The position numbers and the translations under genes were made by a program. Of a stretch of DNA of 64,000 nt, positions 44,422-55,600 are shown one piece after another. The number at the start of each line of letters is the position of its first letter. The first letter of the stretch is position 1. The DNA comes from Craterostigma plantagineum (taxonomy: Eukaryota; Streptophyta; Magnoliopsida; Lamiales; Linderniaceae). The notes beneath the pieces are model-generated. The model did no database searches, was not told the DNA's origin, and saw only the letters and a list, made by a program, of their open reading frames with translations. Location of the stretch: NCBI GenBank assembly GCA_027422505.1, contig JAPQWV010000329.1, forward strand, positions 248,001-312,000, given 5' to 3'.

Positions 44422-45394
44422 CTACTTTTTGGATGACCAGCAGAACAGCTTTTTGCCTAGAAATTGAGCGCCACCGGACGTGCTTTTCCTGTCCATTCGG
44501 CAACCTGCATAGTAAGCGTCAGTGTAGCCGATAAGTGTGAAATTCGTACCCTTTGGATACCATAGGCCAAGGGTAGAGGTGGCCTTAAGGTAGCGTAAAA
44601 TTCTTTTGAACGCGAGCATATGGGATTCTCTGGGATCGGCTTGAAAACGAGCACACAAGCAGGTGGCAAACATGATATCCGGCCGGCTCGAAGTGAGGTA
44701 GAGAAGAGATCCAATAATACTGCGATACAGTGTGATGTCGACCGATTTACCAGAGGGATCGGCATCCAACTTGCAGCTTGGTGACATAGGAGTGCTGAGA
44801 GGCTTGCTCTGGTCTTGATGAAACTTCTTCAAGAATATCCTTGATGTATTTTGTCTGACTGATGAAAATTCCATCATTGAGCTGCCTGACTTGAAGGCGT
44901 AAGAAAAATTGCATCTCTCCCATGTGACTCATCTTGAATTTGCTCTTCATGAGATCTCCAAACTTCTTGCAGAGCCGAGGATTTGTTGATCAGAAGATGA
45001 TGTCGTCGACGTATAATTGGACGACCATCAGATCTTTGTCTTGCCATTTAATGAAAAGGGTTGTGTCTATCGTTCCTCGTATGAATCCAGACTTCACGAG
45101 GAAATCACTCAGGACATCGTACCAAGCACGTGGGGCTTGTTTTAGTCCATAGAGAGCTTTGTCCAAGCGATAGACGTGATCGGGATGTTCTTGATCAACG
45201 AAACCTTCCGGCTGAGCGACGTAGACTTCTTCTTTTAACACGCGGTTGAGAAAGGCGGTTTTAACATCCATCTGATAGACTTTGAAGTCTTTGTGAGCCG
45301 CATAAGCCAGCAGGAGGCGGATAGCTTCGATACGGGCAACAGGAGCATAATTCTCGTCGTAGTCGATGCTTCTGTTGATTGTATCCCTTAGCAA
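44422..45394 (-). pseudogene. Inner copia reverse transcriptase and RNase H start
   Basis: Frames 45394-44990, 44950-44747 and 44877-44422 together cover [46 protein letters not shown], the catalytic YVDD (about 45003), a TGA at 44990 just after DDIIF, then LRLQVRQLNDGIFISQTKYIKDIL, a frameshift, and SIIGSLLYLTSSRPDIMFA, MLAFKRILRYLKAT and DRKSTSGGAQFLG. The YVDD and TAFLNG-like motifs make this Ty1/copia. At least one stop and one or two indels inactivate it. Confidence 0.93.
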
Positions 45395-46490
45395 CTAGCC
45401 TTGCTTTGTTCCGGATCACTTCACCATCTTCATTTTTCTTATTCTTGAAAACCCATTTAGTTCCGACCACTGTTTTCCCATGTGGACGGGGTACCAAGGT
45501 CCACACTTGAAGACGTTCGAATTGATTGATTTTCTCTTGCATTGCAATTGTCCAATCCGGGTCTCGAAGTGCGTCTGCTACTTTGGTAGGCTCGTTTTGG
45601 CTCAGGAAGCAACTGAAAAGACTGTGGCGACGTGTCCTCACACCCTCCGAAGGATCACCAATTATCTGATCAACCGGGTGACCTCTAGTCCACTTGCGCT
45701 CATGAGGTAAGGCTGAAGTCGATGCGTCAGCCATCTGTGGATCTAGATTGCCTAAAGTCTCCGATTGATCATTTGTCTGAGGAAGTTCCAATACTGTACT
45801 TGGATCGATCGTCTCTGATGATACTTCCTCGCTGACCACTGTGGGTTCTTTCTTATTCTGTGGCAGTTCTGAATCGGGTGGGGTAGAGACGTGAGATGAA
45901 CTTGGTACGTCGGTCTCGTCGGGTGGGGAATCCACTGTAGGTGTAGCAGAGCAAGACCGATATACTGGTTCGAAGAGAGAATCCAAATCGTCTAATACAA
46001 GTCTCGTTGCTTCTTCTGACGTTGAATTCGGAGTTGTTGCCATCTTCTGTTGGTTTTGTGCCAACACACCAGTGATTATGGGTTCTGAGATGTTGTCTTC
46101 AGAAACCAACGGGTTAGGTTCGGGTCCTGAACTGAGTTGTACAGGAGCCATCTGGTTAGGCACTGGTCCTGAACAGAGTTGACCAGAAGCCATATCTGCC
46201 ACTTCGTGGAAAGTGACATTATAGCATTCCTTAATAGTTCGGTTGGACTTGATGTATACTTGGTACGCTTTTGATGTTGAAGAATACCCGACAAATGTAG
46301 CTTTGAATGCTTTAGGGTCGAACTTTGTACCTTGCTCTCGATCGTTCGCCACAAAGCACTTGCACCCAAAGACTTTAAGGAAAGAGATGTTGTGCACTCT
46401 ATTATTCACAATCTCGTACGGAGTCTTGTTGAACCGTTTGTGAACCACCGTCCTGTTTTGAGTAAAACAAGCGGAATTGACTGCTTCAGC
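45395..46490 (-). pseudogene. Inner copia integrase C-terminus and RT linker
   Basis: After a TGA at 46491-46493 (where family members usually have Trp) the frame runs NKTPYEIVNN, FLKVFGCKCFVAND, FDPKAFKATFVGYS, a long Ser/Pro/Glu-rich linker, then DALRDPDWTIAMQEKINQFERLQVWTLVPRP and [28 protein letters not shown], the start of RT. A frameshift near 45390 ends it. The GKD/GCKCF segment and the W-x-x-A-M-Q-E-x-I block are typical of copia pol. Confidence 0.92.
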
Positions 46491-47123
46491 TCATAGAAAG
46501 TGTGGAAGTCCCGATTGGATCAGCATTGTACGAGCGGCTTCCACTAGTGTTCGATTTTTCCTTTCAACGACCCCATTTTGTTGAGGTGTTTTGGCGGCTG
46601 AAAATTGTTGACTTATTCCAAGTTTTTGATAAAACTCACTGAGGTGATTGTTCTTGAACTCAGTGCCGTTGTCTGTTCGAACAACTTGAATAGTCTGTTG
46701 CAGCAGATTTTGAGTTGTGTTCACAAAATTGATAATCAAGTCACCGGTCTCATCTTTCGTTCGGAGGAACTTTGTCCACGTGTAGCAAGAATAGTCATCT
46801 ACAATCACTAGGACATACTTTCTTCCATTGATACTCTGAGTCTGCATCGGACCACAGAGATACATGTGAATTAGTTCCAATGGCCGAGAAGTAGACGCAA
46901 TTTGCTTGACGTGATGAGATGCTAGCCTCAATTTTCCTAGGTGACATGCCGAACAATGATGCTCCCTTTGTAGTTGTATAGTTGGAAGACCGTGGACCAA
47001 CTTTTTCGTAGAAAGACGTTGGAGAGCTTTCATGTTTAGATGAGACAGTCGTTGATGCGATAGGCTGTTCCTGTGTAAATCAATCTGAGAAATGAGGCAT
47101 ACAGCTGTCGAGGGCCGCACGGA
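46491..47123 (-). pseudogene. Inner copia integrase zinc finger and catalytic core
   Basis: Reads LSHQRLSHLNMKAL and CSACHLGKL (the H-H-C-C zinc region), then LELIHMYLCGPM and YVLVIVDDYSCYTWTKFL (catalytic Asp region), VRTDNGTEFKN (second Asp) and SAAKTPQQNGVVERKNRTLVE (catalytic Glu). It is closed by the TGA at 46491. At its start the frame is split by the hAT element; sense resumes beyond 47954 with NLYTINLTSVR. Integration core residues are present. Confidence 0.93.
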
Positions 47124-47946
47124 TAGAGGTGGCATTTTGGCCCGCGGCCCGCGGGGTGGGCCTTGATTTTTTAGGCCCGCCAGAGGGCGGGCCTAGGAGG
47201 GTAAGCCCACGCGGGCTGCGGGCCTTGGCGGGGCGGGGCGGGTTAGCCCGCGGGCCGCCCGCCTGTAGTAAAAAAAATATACTAATTATACATTGTATAT
47301 ATGGGTTGGGCTGTAGATGTTAAATACTAATAACACATGGGTTATATCATATATATTTGATTGGGTATTGAAATAAGTAAAGCCCACAAATGAAAATGTT
47401 ATCTTCTTCAATCGAGGGTTCAATTCTTTCACTTCATTTTTTCCCCAACAGTTCAACCTCCACACCACATCAGTGACGAGCAACCTCACACCAGCCGCCC
47501 CACGTTCTCTGCCTCTTGGCGAATCACCTACGGCATCAACGGCGGCGCGTCACCAGTTGCACTCAGCCGCAGGTTCGACCTCTTCTCTTCTGTCATGGCT
47601 TCTATGTTCATTATCATGAATAATAACTTTTTGTTTTTCTTGAGTAGGGAATCGCCACAATCAAGTTGGAGCAGTTCATTGCTCGAGGGTATTCTCTCTC
47701 GCTAGGTACATTCTTGAGCTGCTAATTAGGTTCGATTTGGGGCATTAGGGCTGTCGACCTGTACAGTAATTTTTTCTATATAAGCAGCGGGCTAAGCCCG
47801 CCCAGGCCCGCAGCCCGCCAGGGGGCGGGGAGGGCCTCCATATTCCGGGCCCGCCAGGTGGCGGGTATCCCGCACCAGCCCCGCCTAGTGGCGGGCTTTG
47901 GCGGGCTGCGGGCCGGCCCGCCCCGCCGGCCCGTTTGACAGCTCTA
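47124..47946. mobile_element. hAT-type non-autonomous DNA transposon in copia pol
   Basis: 823 bp flanked by an exact 8-bp duplication CGCACGGA (47116-47123 and 47947-47954), the size made by hAT transposases. Ends are inverted and imperfect: TAGAGGTGGCATTTTGGCCC on the left, and on the right the complement of TAGAGCTGTCAAACGGGCC. About 150-200 bases at each end are very GC-rich with many CCCGCC/GGCGGG words, and the middle is AT-rich. Removing it restores the copia reading frame exactly. No transposase is encoded, so it was moved in trans. Confidence 0.92.
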
Positions 47947-47954
47947 CGCACGGA

Positions 47955-48310
47955 CGTCAGGTTGATCGTGTAAAGATTGCATTTCCGAAGTCCTTGAAGG
48001 AGTTCTGTGTCCTGACTATCCAAAATTCTGCACCGGTCAGCATGGAAGACCACCTGGAAGCCTTTGTCACAGAATTGGCCTATGCTGAACAAGTTATGGC
48101 TGAGGCCTTCGACGTATGAGACATCTTTGATGGTCAGATTCTTCAGAATGATATCCCCAAGTCCTAGAATCGGGGCTGAATCGTTGTTCCCAAATCTGAC
48201 TTTGCCGTTTGGTCGGTCTTTGTAGTTGCTCAGCAGCTCTTGTGTTACCAGTCATGTGTGTGGAGCAACCTGAGTCGAGGTACCACACATGATGGATCTG
48301 CAAAAACAAT
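47955..48310 (-). pseudogene. Inner copia protease and start of integrase
   Basis: The minus strand reads VWYLDSGCSTHMTGN, the copia aspartic protease active site (D-S-G), then loses frame; in the next frame it continues with SHNLFSIGQFCDKG, FHADRCRIL and NLYTINLTSVR leading into integrase. The frameshift lies near 48245. Confidence 0.85.
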
Positions 48311-48716
48311 TTAGAGAGATTTAGGTACCCACTTAAGCATGGGTCCTCTCAGATTAGCAGATTTCATTTTGGATTCAGATATGACTCCTAAATTATTTTT
48401 GGAAGAGTCTTAACAACCCATTGCACTTTTGGAGAAGTGGGTTTGGGTTTTGCCTCTATAGGAGACTTGATCCTTTTGGCTTTTGTCGTCCTAGGCTGAG
48501 ATTTAGGAACCCATTTGGGTTGAACCTTACAGGGAAGGTTAATTTCAGCTCGTACAAATGCCTTGGAAGGATTAACTTAGGAAAAGATCTTTTCTTGTGA
48601 TAGTCTCCTAAGGTGCTTGGGGGATTTAATTTCTACAGGATACCTTAGGTGAGTACATTCATGTACGGCGCCATAAGCTTTCTTTATGGATGGATCTTGT
48701 TTCCTACGATTTTTCC
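48311..48716 (-). pseudogene. Inner copia Gag-protease linker (frameshifted)
   Basis: In the frame after the stop at 48717 the sequence reads AIRKNRRKQDPSIKKAYG, ECTHLRYPVEIKSPKHL, then basic, Lys/Pro-rich stretches (WVPKSQPRTTKAKRIKSP, PKPTSPKVQWV) with stops. It is a decayed basic linker between Gag and protease. Confidence 0.55.
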
Positions 48717-50171
48717 TTATGGCATTTGTTTCAGAATTATTAATTTTTCGAGGTAAAGCGTGTGAGGTAGTTTGGGGGACAGGGAAGCCTTGAGATTTTC
48801 CATCTCTTTAAAGAATTTTTTCTTTTCAGCTTCGAAATCTTCTCTTTCTTTGTCTAGTTTCGCCTGTGACTCCTCTATCTGTTTTATGATAGGGGGTTTG
48901 TAGAGAGGATTTTGATAATTAACCCTTTTGACTTCCTCATAGTGTTCTTTAGAGTCAGGAGGTAAGACTTGAGCTAATTCACTGACAGGTGTTAAGGATG
49001 GTTTCCTATTTTTGTCCTTTTCAATTAGTTCATTGTAGTCAAAGGGGATCTCAGGCCCATGTGAGGCTTGTTTGATGGATGAATCAAATGCATTTTCATA
49101 CGTCGATTCCATAATGTTCCTAAGAGAGGTTGCAGCTAAACCCATGTTCTTAATGTCATACATTTCTTTCTTCCGTAAAATGCGTGGGTTAGTGTAACCT
49201 ATGCCTTCTATTGGATTATAAAACTCTATATCTTTGGGCTTGTTTAAGAATATCGTCTGTTCAGAGTGTCCCCTACGCGTAAGAAGATCATCTAATTTTT
49301 TAATTTTTGCATACAACTTCCCGCGTTCCTCACTTAGGAGAGCATAATTGTTTTCTACCGTCAGTTTGGCGGCTTGACAGGTGTCTAGATCCTTACTAAG
49401 CTCACTAACCTTAGCGTTAGATGTTTCTAATTGAGCTTCTAAGTCAGTGATCTTAGAGGTAGCTTCGGTTATCCTACAATTTAAGGTAGCTTTCTCATTG
49501 AGATGCCTCACCAAACAATTGTAGTTATTTGCTAGTCTATCTTCTAATTCTTTAATCTTTTCACTATGCTGTCCTAAAGGAGGTTGACTAGTCTCTCTAC
49601 AATGTAAGCTCTTAGTAAGTTCTTCTATTTTTGCACTAGAGCTTCTAAGGTCTGATTCTAGACTTTTTATCTTCTCCTGAGCTCTCTCAAGCTTGTTCTC
49701 TATTTCCTTTATACTTTTCTGCTCACGTTTCATGTTAGCATATTGCGTTTGGTATGATTCTAACATGGTTAATAATGTGGAAGGAGTGACTACCTCATTT
49801 GAAGACGTGGATGAGTTGTCGTCGTCCGTACGAGTGGATGTTTCGGCGTCCAATTTGTTGTCGAGACGGGCCATGAGGGCTAAGTTCTCTTCTTCGGAGC
49901 GCGACTTGTCCTCGAGCCATTGGTCCTGTTCGGCCATGAGAGCTACTCCAGCTTCTTTCTGTTTTGTCAATTGAAGCTTCCTGGAGTAGTAGTTTGCATC
50001 TCTCTTCTTCGGGAGAGTGCACTCTCTGGCGAAGTGACCTGCTTTGCCACAGTTAAAGCATTTGTTAGTCTCTTTGGGATTCTTGACCTCGGAACTCTCC
50101 GGAGCACGTTCTTTGTTCTTGGAGCTTGTAGTCCGAAGTCTGTTGGCTGAGGTTGAAGACTTCTTCTTGAA
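48717..50171 (-). pseudogene. Inner copia gag C-terminus: CCHC knuckle and long coiled coil
   Basis: Right after the TAG at 50172 the frame continues KKKSSTSANRL, a CCHC knuckle CFNCGKAGHFAREC (about 50020-50060), YYSRKL, then some 400 residues of strongly charged heptad-like sequence (IKEIENKLERAQEKIKSLESDLR, KITDLEAQLETSNAKVSELSKDLD, LDKEREDFEAEKKKF). The coiled coil could drive particle assembly. Long coiled coils in this place are known in SIRE-type copia Gag. The frame ends at TAA 48717 through a frameshift. Confidence 0.88.
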
Positions 50172-51053
50172 CTACTTCTTGCTCATGATTTGTCCAATGA
50201 GAGCTAACTGCTTTCCAAGGGCTTTCATGTTCGGCTCGATGTCTGAGTACGACTTATCTTCCGACTCTGATGATGAAGGTGGCCTAACGATCTTTTCCTT
50301 TCTTGATCTTGTGCTCCTCTTCTCCGAGACTAAGGCAACCGTGTCATCGGTTTGTTTGCCTTTCTGCTCTTTGATACTCTCGCGAATATCATCCTCATGC
50401 TGTGCGAGATTATCGAACACGGCATAGACATCCAACTCCTCCAGATCTTTATTTTGTCGTATTTGTGTGGACATTTTCTTCCATTCCGTGGGCAGAGAAG
50501 ATAGAAATCTTATGTTTGTTTCCATGTTTGTCTTCGTTATTTCTATCTTCCTCATCTCGTTGAGAAGGGTGAGGTATCGTTGGTAGATTTCGTATAGACT
50601 CTCCTCCGGCTTTGCTTTGAAGGAGTCGTAAGCAGTGAGAATGTTCGCCTTCTTGGCCTTTATGCCAACTTCCGTCCTCTGCATCATTCTATGCAGCTCA
50701 TCCCACACCCCCTTAGCCGATGTAAGGCTGTCTATTTGTCTGTATATATCATTGGGGATGCCCTGCATAAGGGTATTCATGGCTACTAGATCAGCCTTAG
50801 CTCGAGCTCTTTCCTCCAGAGAGTATTCTCTAGGCTCCTTTAGTCGCCTAGAAGCTGGAATTACTGGAGTAGCTGATTCGTCCCCGGGTACATAAACCCA
50901 GAACTGTGTCGGTCCCTCTTCAAGGGACTGCAGTAGATTTTCGGCTTGATCTTTTAGAGCTATGAAATTCAGGAAGCGGCTTCTCCACACTGTGTTTTCG
51001 CCTCTTTGCAAGATCGGCGGACGGTTGTCATTTCCGGGTGAGTATACATCCAT
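50172..51053 (-). pseudogene. Inner copia gag, N-terminal core
   Basis: A 293-residue frame from ATG 51053. It has the plant copia Gag core: FLNFIALKDQAENLL, RARAKADLVAMNTLMQGIPNDIYRQIDSLTSAKGVWDELHRMMQ, SLYEIYQRYLTLLNEM, FLSSLPTEWKKMSTQIRQNKDL and VFDNLAQHEDDI. It ends at TAG 50172-50174 after SKK; sense continues beyond it to the zinc knuckle, so the stop is probably a mutation. Confidence 0.92.
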
Positions 51054-52094
51054 GTTTGTATTATAGTAGTCGAGTTGTTGAAGGATCTTCGTTGATTGTT
51101 TTGAAGGTTGAAAATGATGTAAAGTGCTTCACAAGTGACAAAATCAGTTAGTAGCGTTTGATTCGAAAATTAGATCGACAATTATTTTCGATTCAATCTT
51201 CAAAGTATGATCGAAATTAATTTCGTCGATATAGAATGTATTTACTGTTCTCGTGCGAGAATTTTTGTCAGCGAAATATTTTACGAGCGAAATAAATTGC
51301 CCAAAATCGTTCAGTCGAGAAAGTTTCCAGATCGCGAATTTATTTCGATCGCAAAGAAACAGTACGTTAGTAAGTTTCTCGACAAGTCAAAATAAATCTG
51401 TTACCTAGAAAAGTTTCTCGCCTGTAAATGATTTTCGTCTGGTCAAACGTTAAAGGGTTGACCGAAAAAGTTCTTCGAGAGAAAGTTTTTACGCATGCAA
51501 GGTCAAAATTGGTCTCTCTCGAAAAAGTTTTTTCGCTGAATAATGCTCGAGAAATATTTCTGACTAAAATCGTTTCTGCCGTTGACGATTCTACCGCTGA
51601 CTTCGTATTCTGACCGAGAAAAATTCTCGTGCTAAGATTATCGATCGAGAAACTAATCCGATCGCAAAACCTAGCGAGAAAAATTCACAGAATACTGTTA
51701 ACACAGATTCGAGCAAAAACAAATAATCAGATAGTGAAGTTTGAGGTAATTGCTCGCAATCAAGTACTAATCATGCACGGACAAGCAATTAAACACATTA
51801 TGAAGCAAAATATATCGAATTTGATCAAAATCAGAACGTGTTCTTCATGTTCTTCGTCAACAACAAAATTTCAGAATCAAATTAATCAAAAATCGAAGTT
51901 CAAACTGCTACTGATCTAGTCGCAATGATCATTTATCACTTAATCTAGCACCGAAACATCAAATTCAAGTCAATTAAGCTTAAGCTATTGGATCAAAAAA
52001 CTTTTCGCGCCAAATCTGTTCTTCGATGGAACAGTGTTCGAAATAAAATTTCGATCCAATTCTAACAATTTACAATTCAAAACAGAACGAATAT
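51054..52094 (-). other. Inner copia 5' leader
   Basis: About 1 kb between the primer-binding site and gag. It has no reliable frame, is AT-rich and carries many TCGAGAAA, TTTTCGAT and GATCGAGAAA words, like the pol-ORF2 spacer of the same element. Confidence 0.6.
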
Positions 52095-52106
52095 GCTCTG
52101 ATACCA
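52095..52106 (-). other. Inner copia primer-binding site
   Basis: The complement is TGGTATCAGAGC, two bases from the LTR border at 52109. Confidence 0.92.
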
Positions 52107-52108
52107 AT

Positions 52109-52460
52109 TGTTAGGTCCTCAGATTAACAACTCTACGATCCTAGGCTAGAATCCATATCAATTCGATCGTTTAGATAATCAACTGAATTCGATCGAAAAA
52201 CTCAAGTTAAAAACACGAGAGAGAATTCAATCAGTGTGAGAAAGTTACTGTTGTTTCTCTCTCTAGAAATCGAATTGCAAGCCCTTCGGATCAATTCTCT
52301 AAACTTTCTCTATTCAGCTCAATTTATTTACAAGTATTTATACCAAACAAGCTTGGTATAAATATCAAACTAGTCCTTAATCTAAAGACTAATACAAGTA
52401 AAGCCCCTAATTACAAGGACAACGAATGAAATCAAGCACAATTACAAATGGTATTCTACA
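52109..52460 (-). repeat. Inner copia right LTR (5' LTR)
   Basis: 352 bp, matching 36334-36685, followed by the TCGTC duplication at 52461-52465 and then ORF2 of the outer element. Confidence 0.92.
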
Positions 52461-55185
52461 TCGTCTAACAACTCCCAGGAGCGGTTGTTCTCTCACGAAC
52501 TGTTGTATACTCAGCATCGTCTCTCGGTTGGTTTCTTCCAACCTTTTCTCTATATTCCTCCTGATGACCTTGAGTGTTCCGTCGCAAAACTTCTGAGTCT
52601 CAGTCTTCAGCATCAACCTAGTCTTCTTGATGATTGGATTGTGGTAGGTGATGCCTAGGACTGAGCTGATGTGCACATGATTGCTTGGAAGCCCTTCGAT
52701 CTCAGGTCCTTTGTTGAGCGGTGCGATCATGTTGACCTTCTTTATGTTGCTCTCCAGAGCCATCTGAAGGTCATGCGCGGCGAAGTACTTGACTTGGCAC
52801 ATCATGAACCGGTAGAGCCCTTCGAGGCCTTCTTTCTTGACGAAGCCTTGAGGACCTTTGTACTTCTCCACGTACAGCTGATAGAGGTTGTATACCTCGG
52901 CGGCAGGGAGATACGGAAGGTCTCTCTCTCTTAGTTCCTCTCGGCTTCTGTCCAATCGCTCAATAATGTAGGTTGGGGTTGGAAGTCCTCCTTTAGCACA
53001 GTAGATGCTGAGAAGCTGACAATCGGGGAGAGACTCTTATAGTGGCTCTTGACTTGTCCTTTAGTCACCCTAGCCTTACATCAGGTCCATGTTGAGTCAG
53101 CATCCAGAGGTAGGTCATCCTCTTCTGCCGAACTCGGTCGGCTTCTTGACCTTGTCCGGTGACCTCCAGATGTGTTCACGAACTTCTTCAAGGAAGGATA
53201 TCTCCATTCGAATATTCTCCCATGGCGTGTCGATCCGAACTGACCCTGGCATTTGTCTTGTGGGGGAAGCCGCTCGTTGTGCGATCAACTTTGGTAGCCT
53301 TGGGATATCTCACTGGTTGTCTTCTCCTTCTTGAAGTTCTTCGTCTTCTATAAGCACGAGGTCTACCGAGGCTTGTAGTAGGAAGTGTCGAACGTCCTGA
53401 AGTCGTTGTCTTTGATGCTCGTCGGGCATGGAATGGGTCATCCACTGTCCTTCGAAAATGTACTTGTCTAGGACCTCATGCGGATTGACGCCATGTTCAG
53501 ATGGTCCCGATTGGTCTGGAACTCTTGAGGAGTCGCCTGAGTTTGCGTCAGAGCGACGAGCATGGCAGCACTTGCTTCTTCTTCCGGAAGCAAGAGGCTT
53601 GTGAAGGTCGGTGGTGTGGGCGGAGGCGTCCTTAGGTGAAAGGTTGGTGGTTCGATAGGGTTAGAATGTTGGTGCGGTGCGTGGTGTGGGTAGTTTGGGT
53701 ATGGGTCGTTTGTGTTTTACCTGCTCCACCACCTATTTGCATTGCGCCCGAGCTTTGTCCTTGGCCACTCGTCGTAGATGTCCTTGGCCTCTTCTCCCCC
53801 TCATGAGGATCCTGATCGTCAGGGTCGTCATGTCGGCATCTGGAGTGAGAGCTTTGGCCTCGGCACGTTTGGATAGGTGGCTCAGGATGGTCCACCAGTC
53901 GCCTATAGAGCGGTTCCTCCTGAGGTGACCGGATGGTGAGACCAATGAGGCGGGCTAGAAGAATGTCGTGGAGCTCGGTGATTGGGATGGTGTATGGGTT
54001 GATTAGGATGGATGAGTTTTGTAAGGGGTCGGTGGGTGTGGGTTGTGAGGTGGTGAGGTCGGCTTGTGCTGAAGATGGCTCCGAGACGGATGCTTTCCCT
54101 CGATCTTGACAGGACGTCTCGATTGTCATACTCACGCTCTCCATAATTTTGTCTTCGAAGGATTTGAATGCTGCGGAGAGAGCGGCCTGGAGGTGGTCTT
54201 TAGTCACAAATGGGGCGGACGCCTCCGTGGATGGACCAGGATGACTGAAGTCGCCTGTTAATAACCCTTGAGCAGACACCGGCTTCTCATGTTGGCTCAG
54301 AGTCGCTTGAGGTTGTGACTCTACAAGACTTCCACCCAATCCTTGAGTCGAATCTGGAAGATTCTCCTCTATGGGTGTTTCGGCAGGCTCGGTGTGGGCC
54401 TGCAAACCAGACACCGATAGCTTGTGGTGTGGCTCAAGATTGAGCGAAGTAGTGGCCGCAGCACTTGAAAAGATGATCTGCGTGGTATCTGGTGTGGTGG
54501 TGACGGCGGTGAAGAGGGACTCAATTTGTATGCTAAGTCGTCTGGGAGTCCGACTTATCAAGTTGATCTCCTCATTAGACTCCGTGTCGGATGGGGTGGC
54601 TGTATGAGGAGTAGGATCACGTTCAATGTCCTCAAGGGCCTGATCCGTCACCAGTGGAAGTGAGCTTTGCCGCATTTCTGCCCCGGGCTGTGCTACTTTT
54701 TGATGAACCTCCTCAATGGTTTCTTCGAGCACGCCAACATGAACGGGCACTTTCACTTGGAATGTTTCTTCTGGAGCTTCGTGTTCCAACTCTACCGCCA
54801 CAGCATCAATCAACGTGGCATCTATATCAGGAATGTGTTCGTCCTGAGTTGGAAGCTCCTGCTCTAGCTCATGTGCCACTGTATCAGTCATCATGACGTC
54901 AGGGCTTGAGTGTTCTTGTTGTGGAGGGCTCATTTGGAAATCTGTCGGGGGCCCTCGAACCATCTGCTCGGTGATATGATGCCCGACAGTATCTCTGACA
55001 TTTGGCTCCCGTGGGGTCATCGAGCCTCAATAACGCGAACGGTATGGCCATTGACGGCTGATCCAAATCAGTCAGTTTTGGGCTGTGGAAAAATTTCAGT
55101 TGCGGTGGTTGGTAATTCCCTCCAGGAGGCAAATAAGGAATGTTCTGTTCGTGCAGCTCCATGTATTGGCGGATGATGACGGAAC
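52461..55185 (-). pseudogene. Outer copia ORF2 (fragmented)
   Basis: Frames 55185-54899, 55020-53632, 53445-53188 and 52955-52461 form a second copy of ORF2, closely similar to 36681-39600: ENIPYLPPGGNYQPPQLKFFH, the disordered middle with TPSDTESNEEINLI and DPDDQDPHEGEKRPRTSTTSG, the Thr/His repeat, SFLEEV (no stop here, unlike the inner copy), then LPYLPAAEVYNLYQLYVEKYKG. Several indels break it. The N-terminal third is missing because the copy stops abruptly near 55185 at element 4. Its C-terminus lies at 36202-36333, on the other side of the inner element. Confidence 0.65.
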
Positions 55186-55600
55186 CCGGCTCAACCGTCG
55201 ATCGACCTCCACCCGTTCCCACGCGAGTTTTTACTTTGACAAATGAGGAGGCTGAAGCAAACCTTTCAGTAGTAACGGGTATGTTGACTATCTACGACGT
55301 GCCGACATCTGTATTGATGACTCTGGAGCCACACATTCATTTGTGTCGGCCAAATACGTGGCAAAGGTAGGAATATCTCCTACCTCATCTAAATGCAATT
55401 ACATAGTTACTTTACCACATGGTGATCCGACACGCACCAACCAAGTATTGAGAGGGTGCGTTGTAATTATCGAGGGTAGGAACTTGAGCGTCGACCTGAT
55501 TGTAATCCTGATGAACGACTACGATGTCATCTTCGTGATGGATTGGCTTTCAAGATATGGAGCCATCATAGATTGTAACAAAAAGGTCGTAAAATTTTAA
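55186..55600 (+). pseudogene. Element 4 protease
   Basis: The frame starts RPPPVPTRVFTLTNEEAE, the usual end of Gag, then loses frame over the active site near 55315 (the D-S-G-A-T-H residues can be read only by switching frame), and continues SAKYVAKVGI, NQVLRGCVVIIEGRNLSVDLIVILMNDYDVIFVMDWLSRYG. It ends at TAA 55598. Clearly inactive. Confidence 0.85.

Larger units (their letters stand above)
36334..52460 (-). mobile_element. Inner copia element with extra ORF2, SIRE-like
   Basis: Two 352-bp LTRs (36334-36685 and 52109-52460) with TG...CA ends, a perfect TCGTC duplication, a primer-binding site (52095-52106) and a polypurine tract (complement of about 36686-36699) define a minus-strand element of 16.1 kb including the hAT insertion. 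Order gag, protease, integrase, RT, RNase H is Ty1/copia. A coiled-coil-rich Gag tail and a long extra ORF after pol resemble the SIRE/Maximus group, though the LTRs are short for it. Every coding block is damaged. Confidence 0.9.

Noticed and set aside
47129..47323. Small Gly/Arg-rich ORF in the hAT left end
   Set aside because: It comes from the GC-rich subterminal words and is not a transposase.
52109..55185. 5' LTR and gag of the outer copia element
   Set aside because: I looked for a second outer LTR to the right of ORF2 and found none; the element is truncated at element 4.
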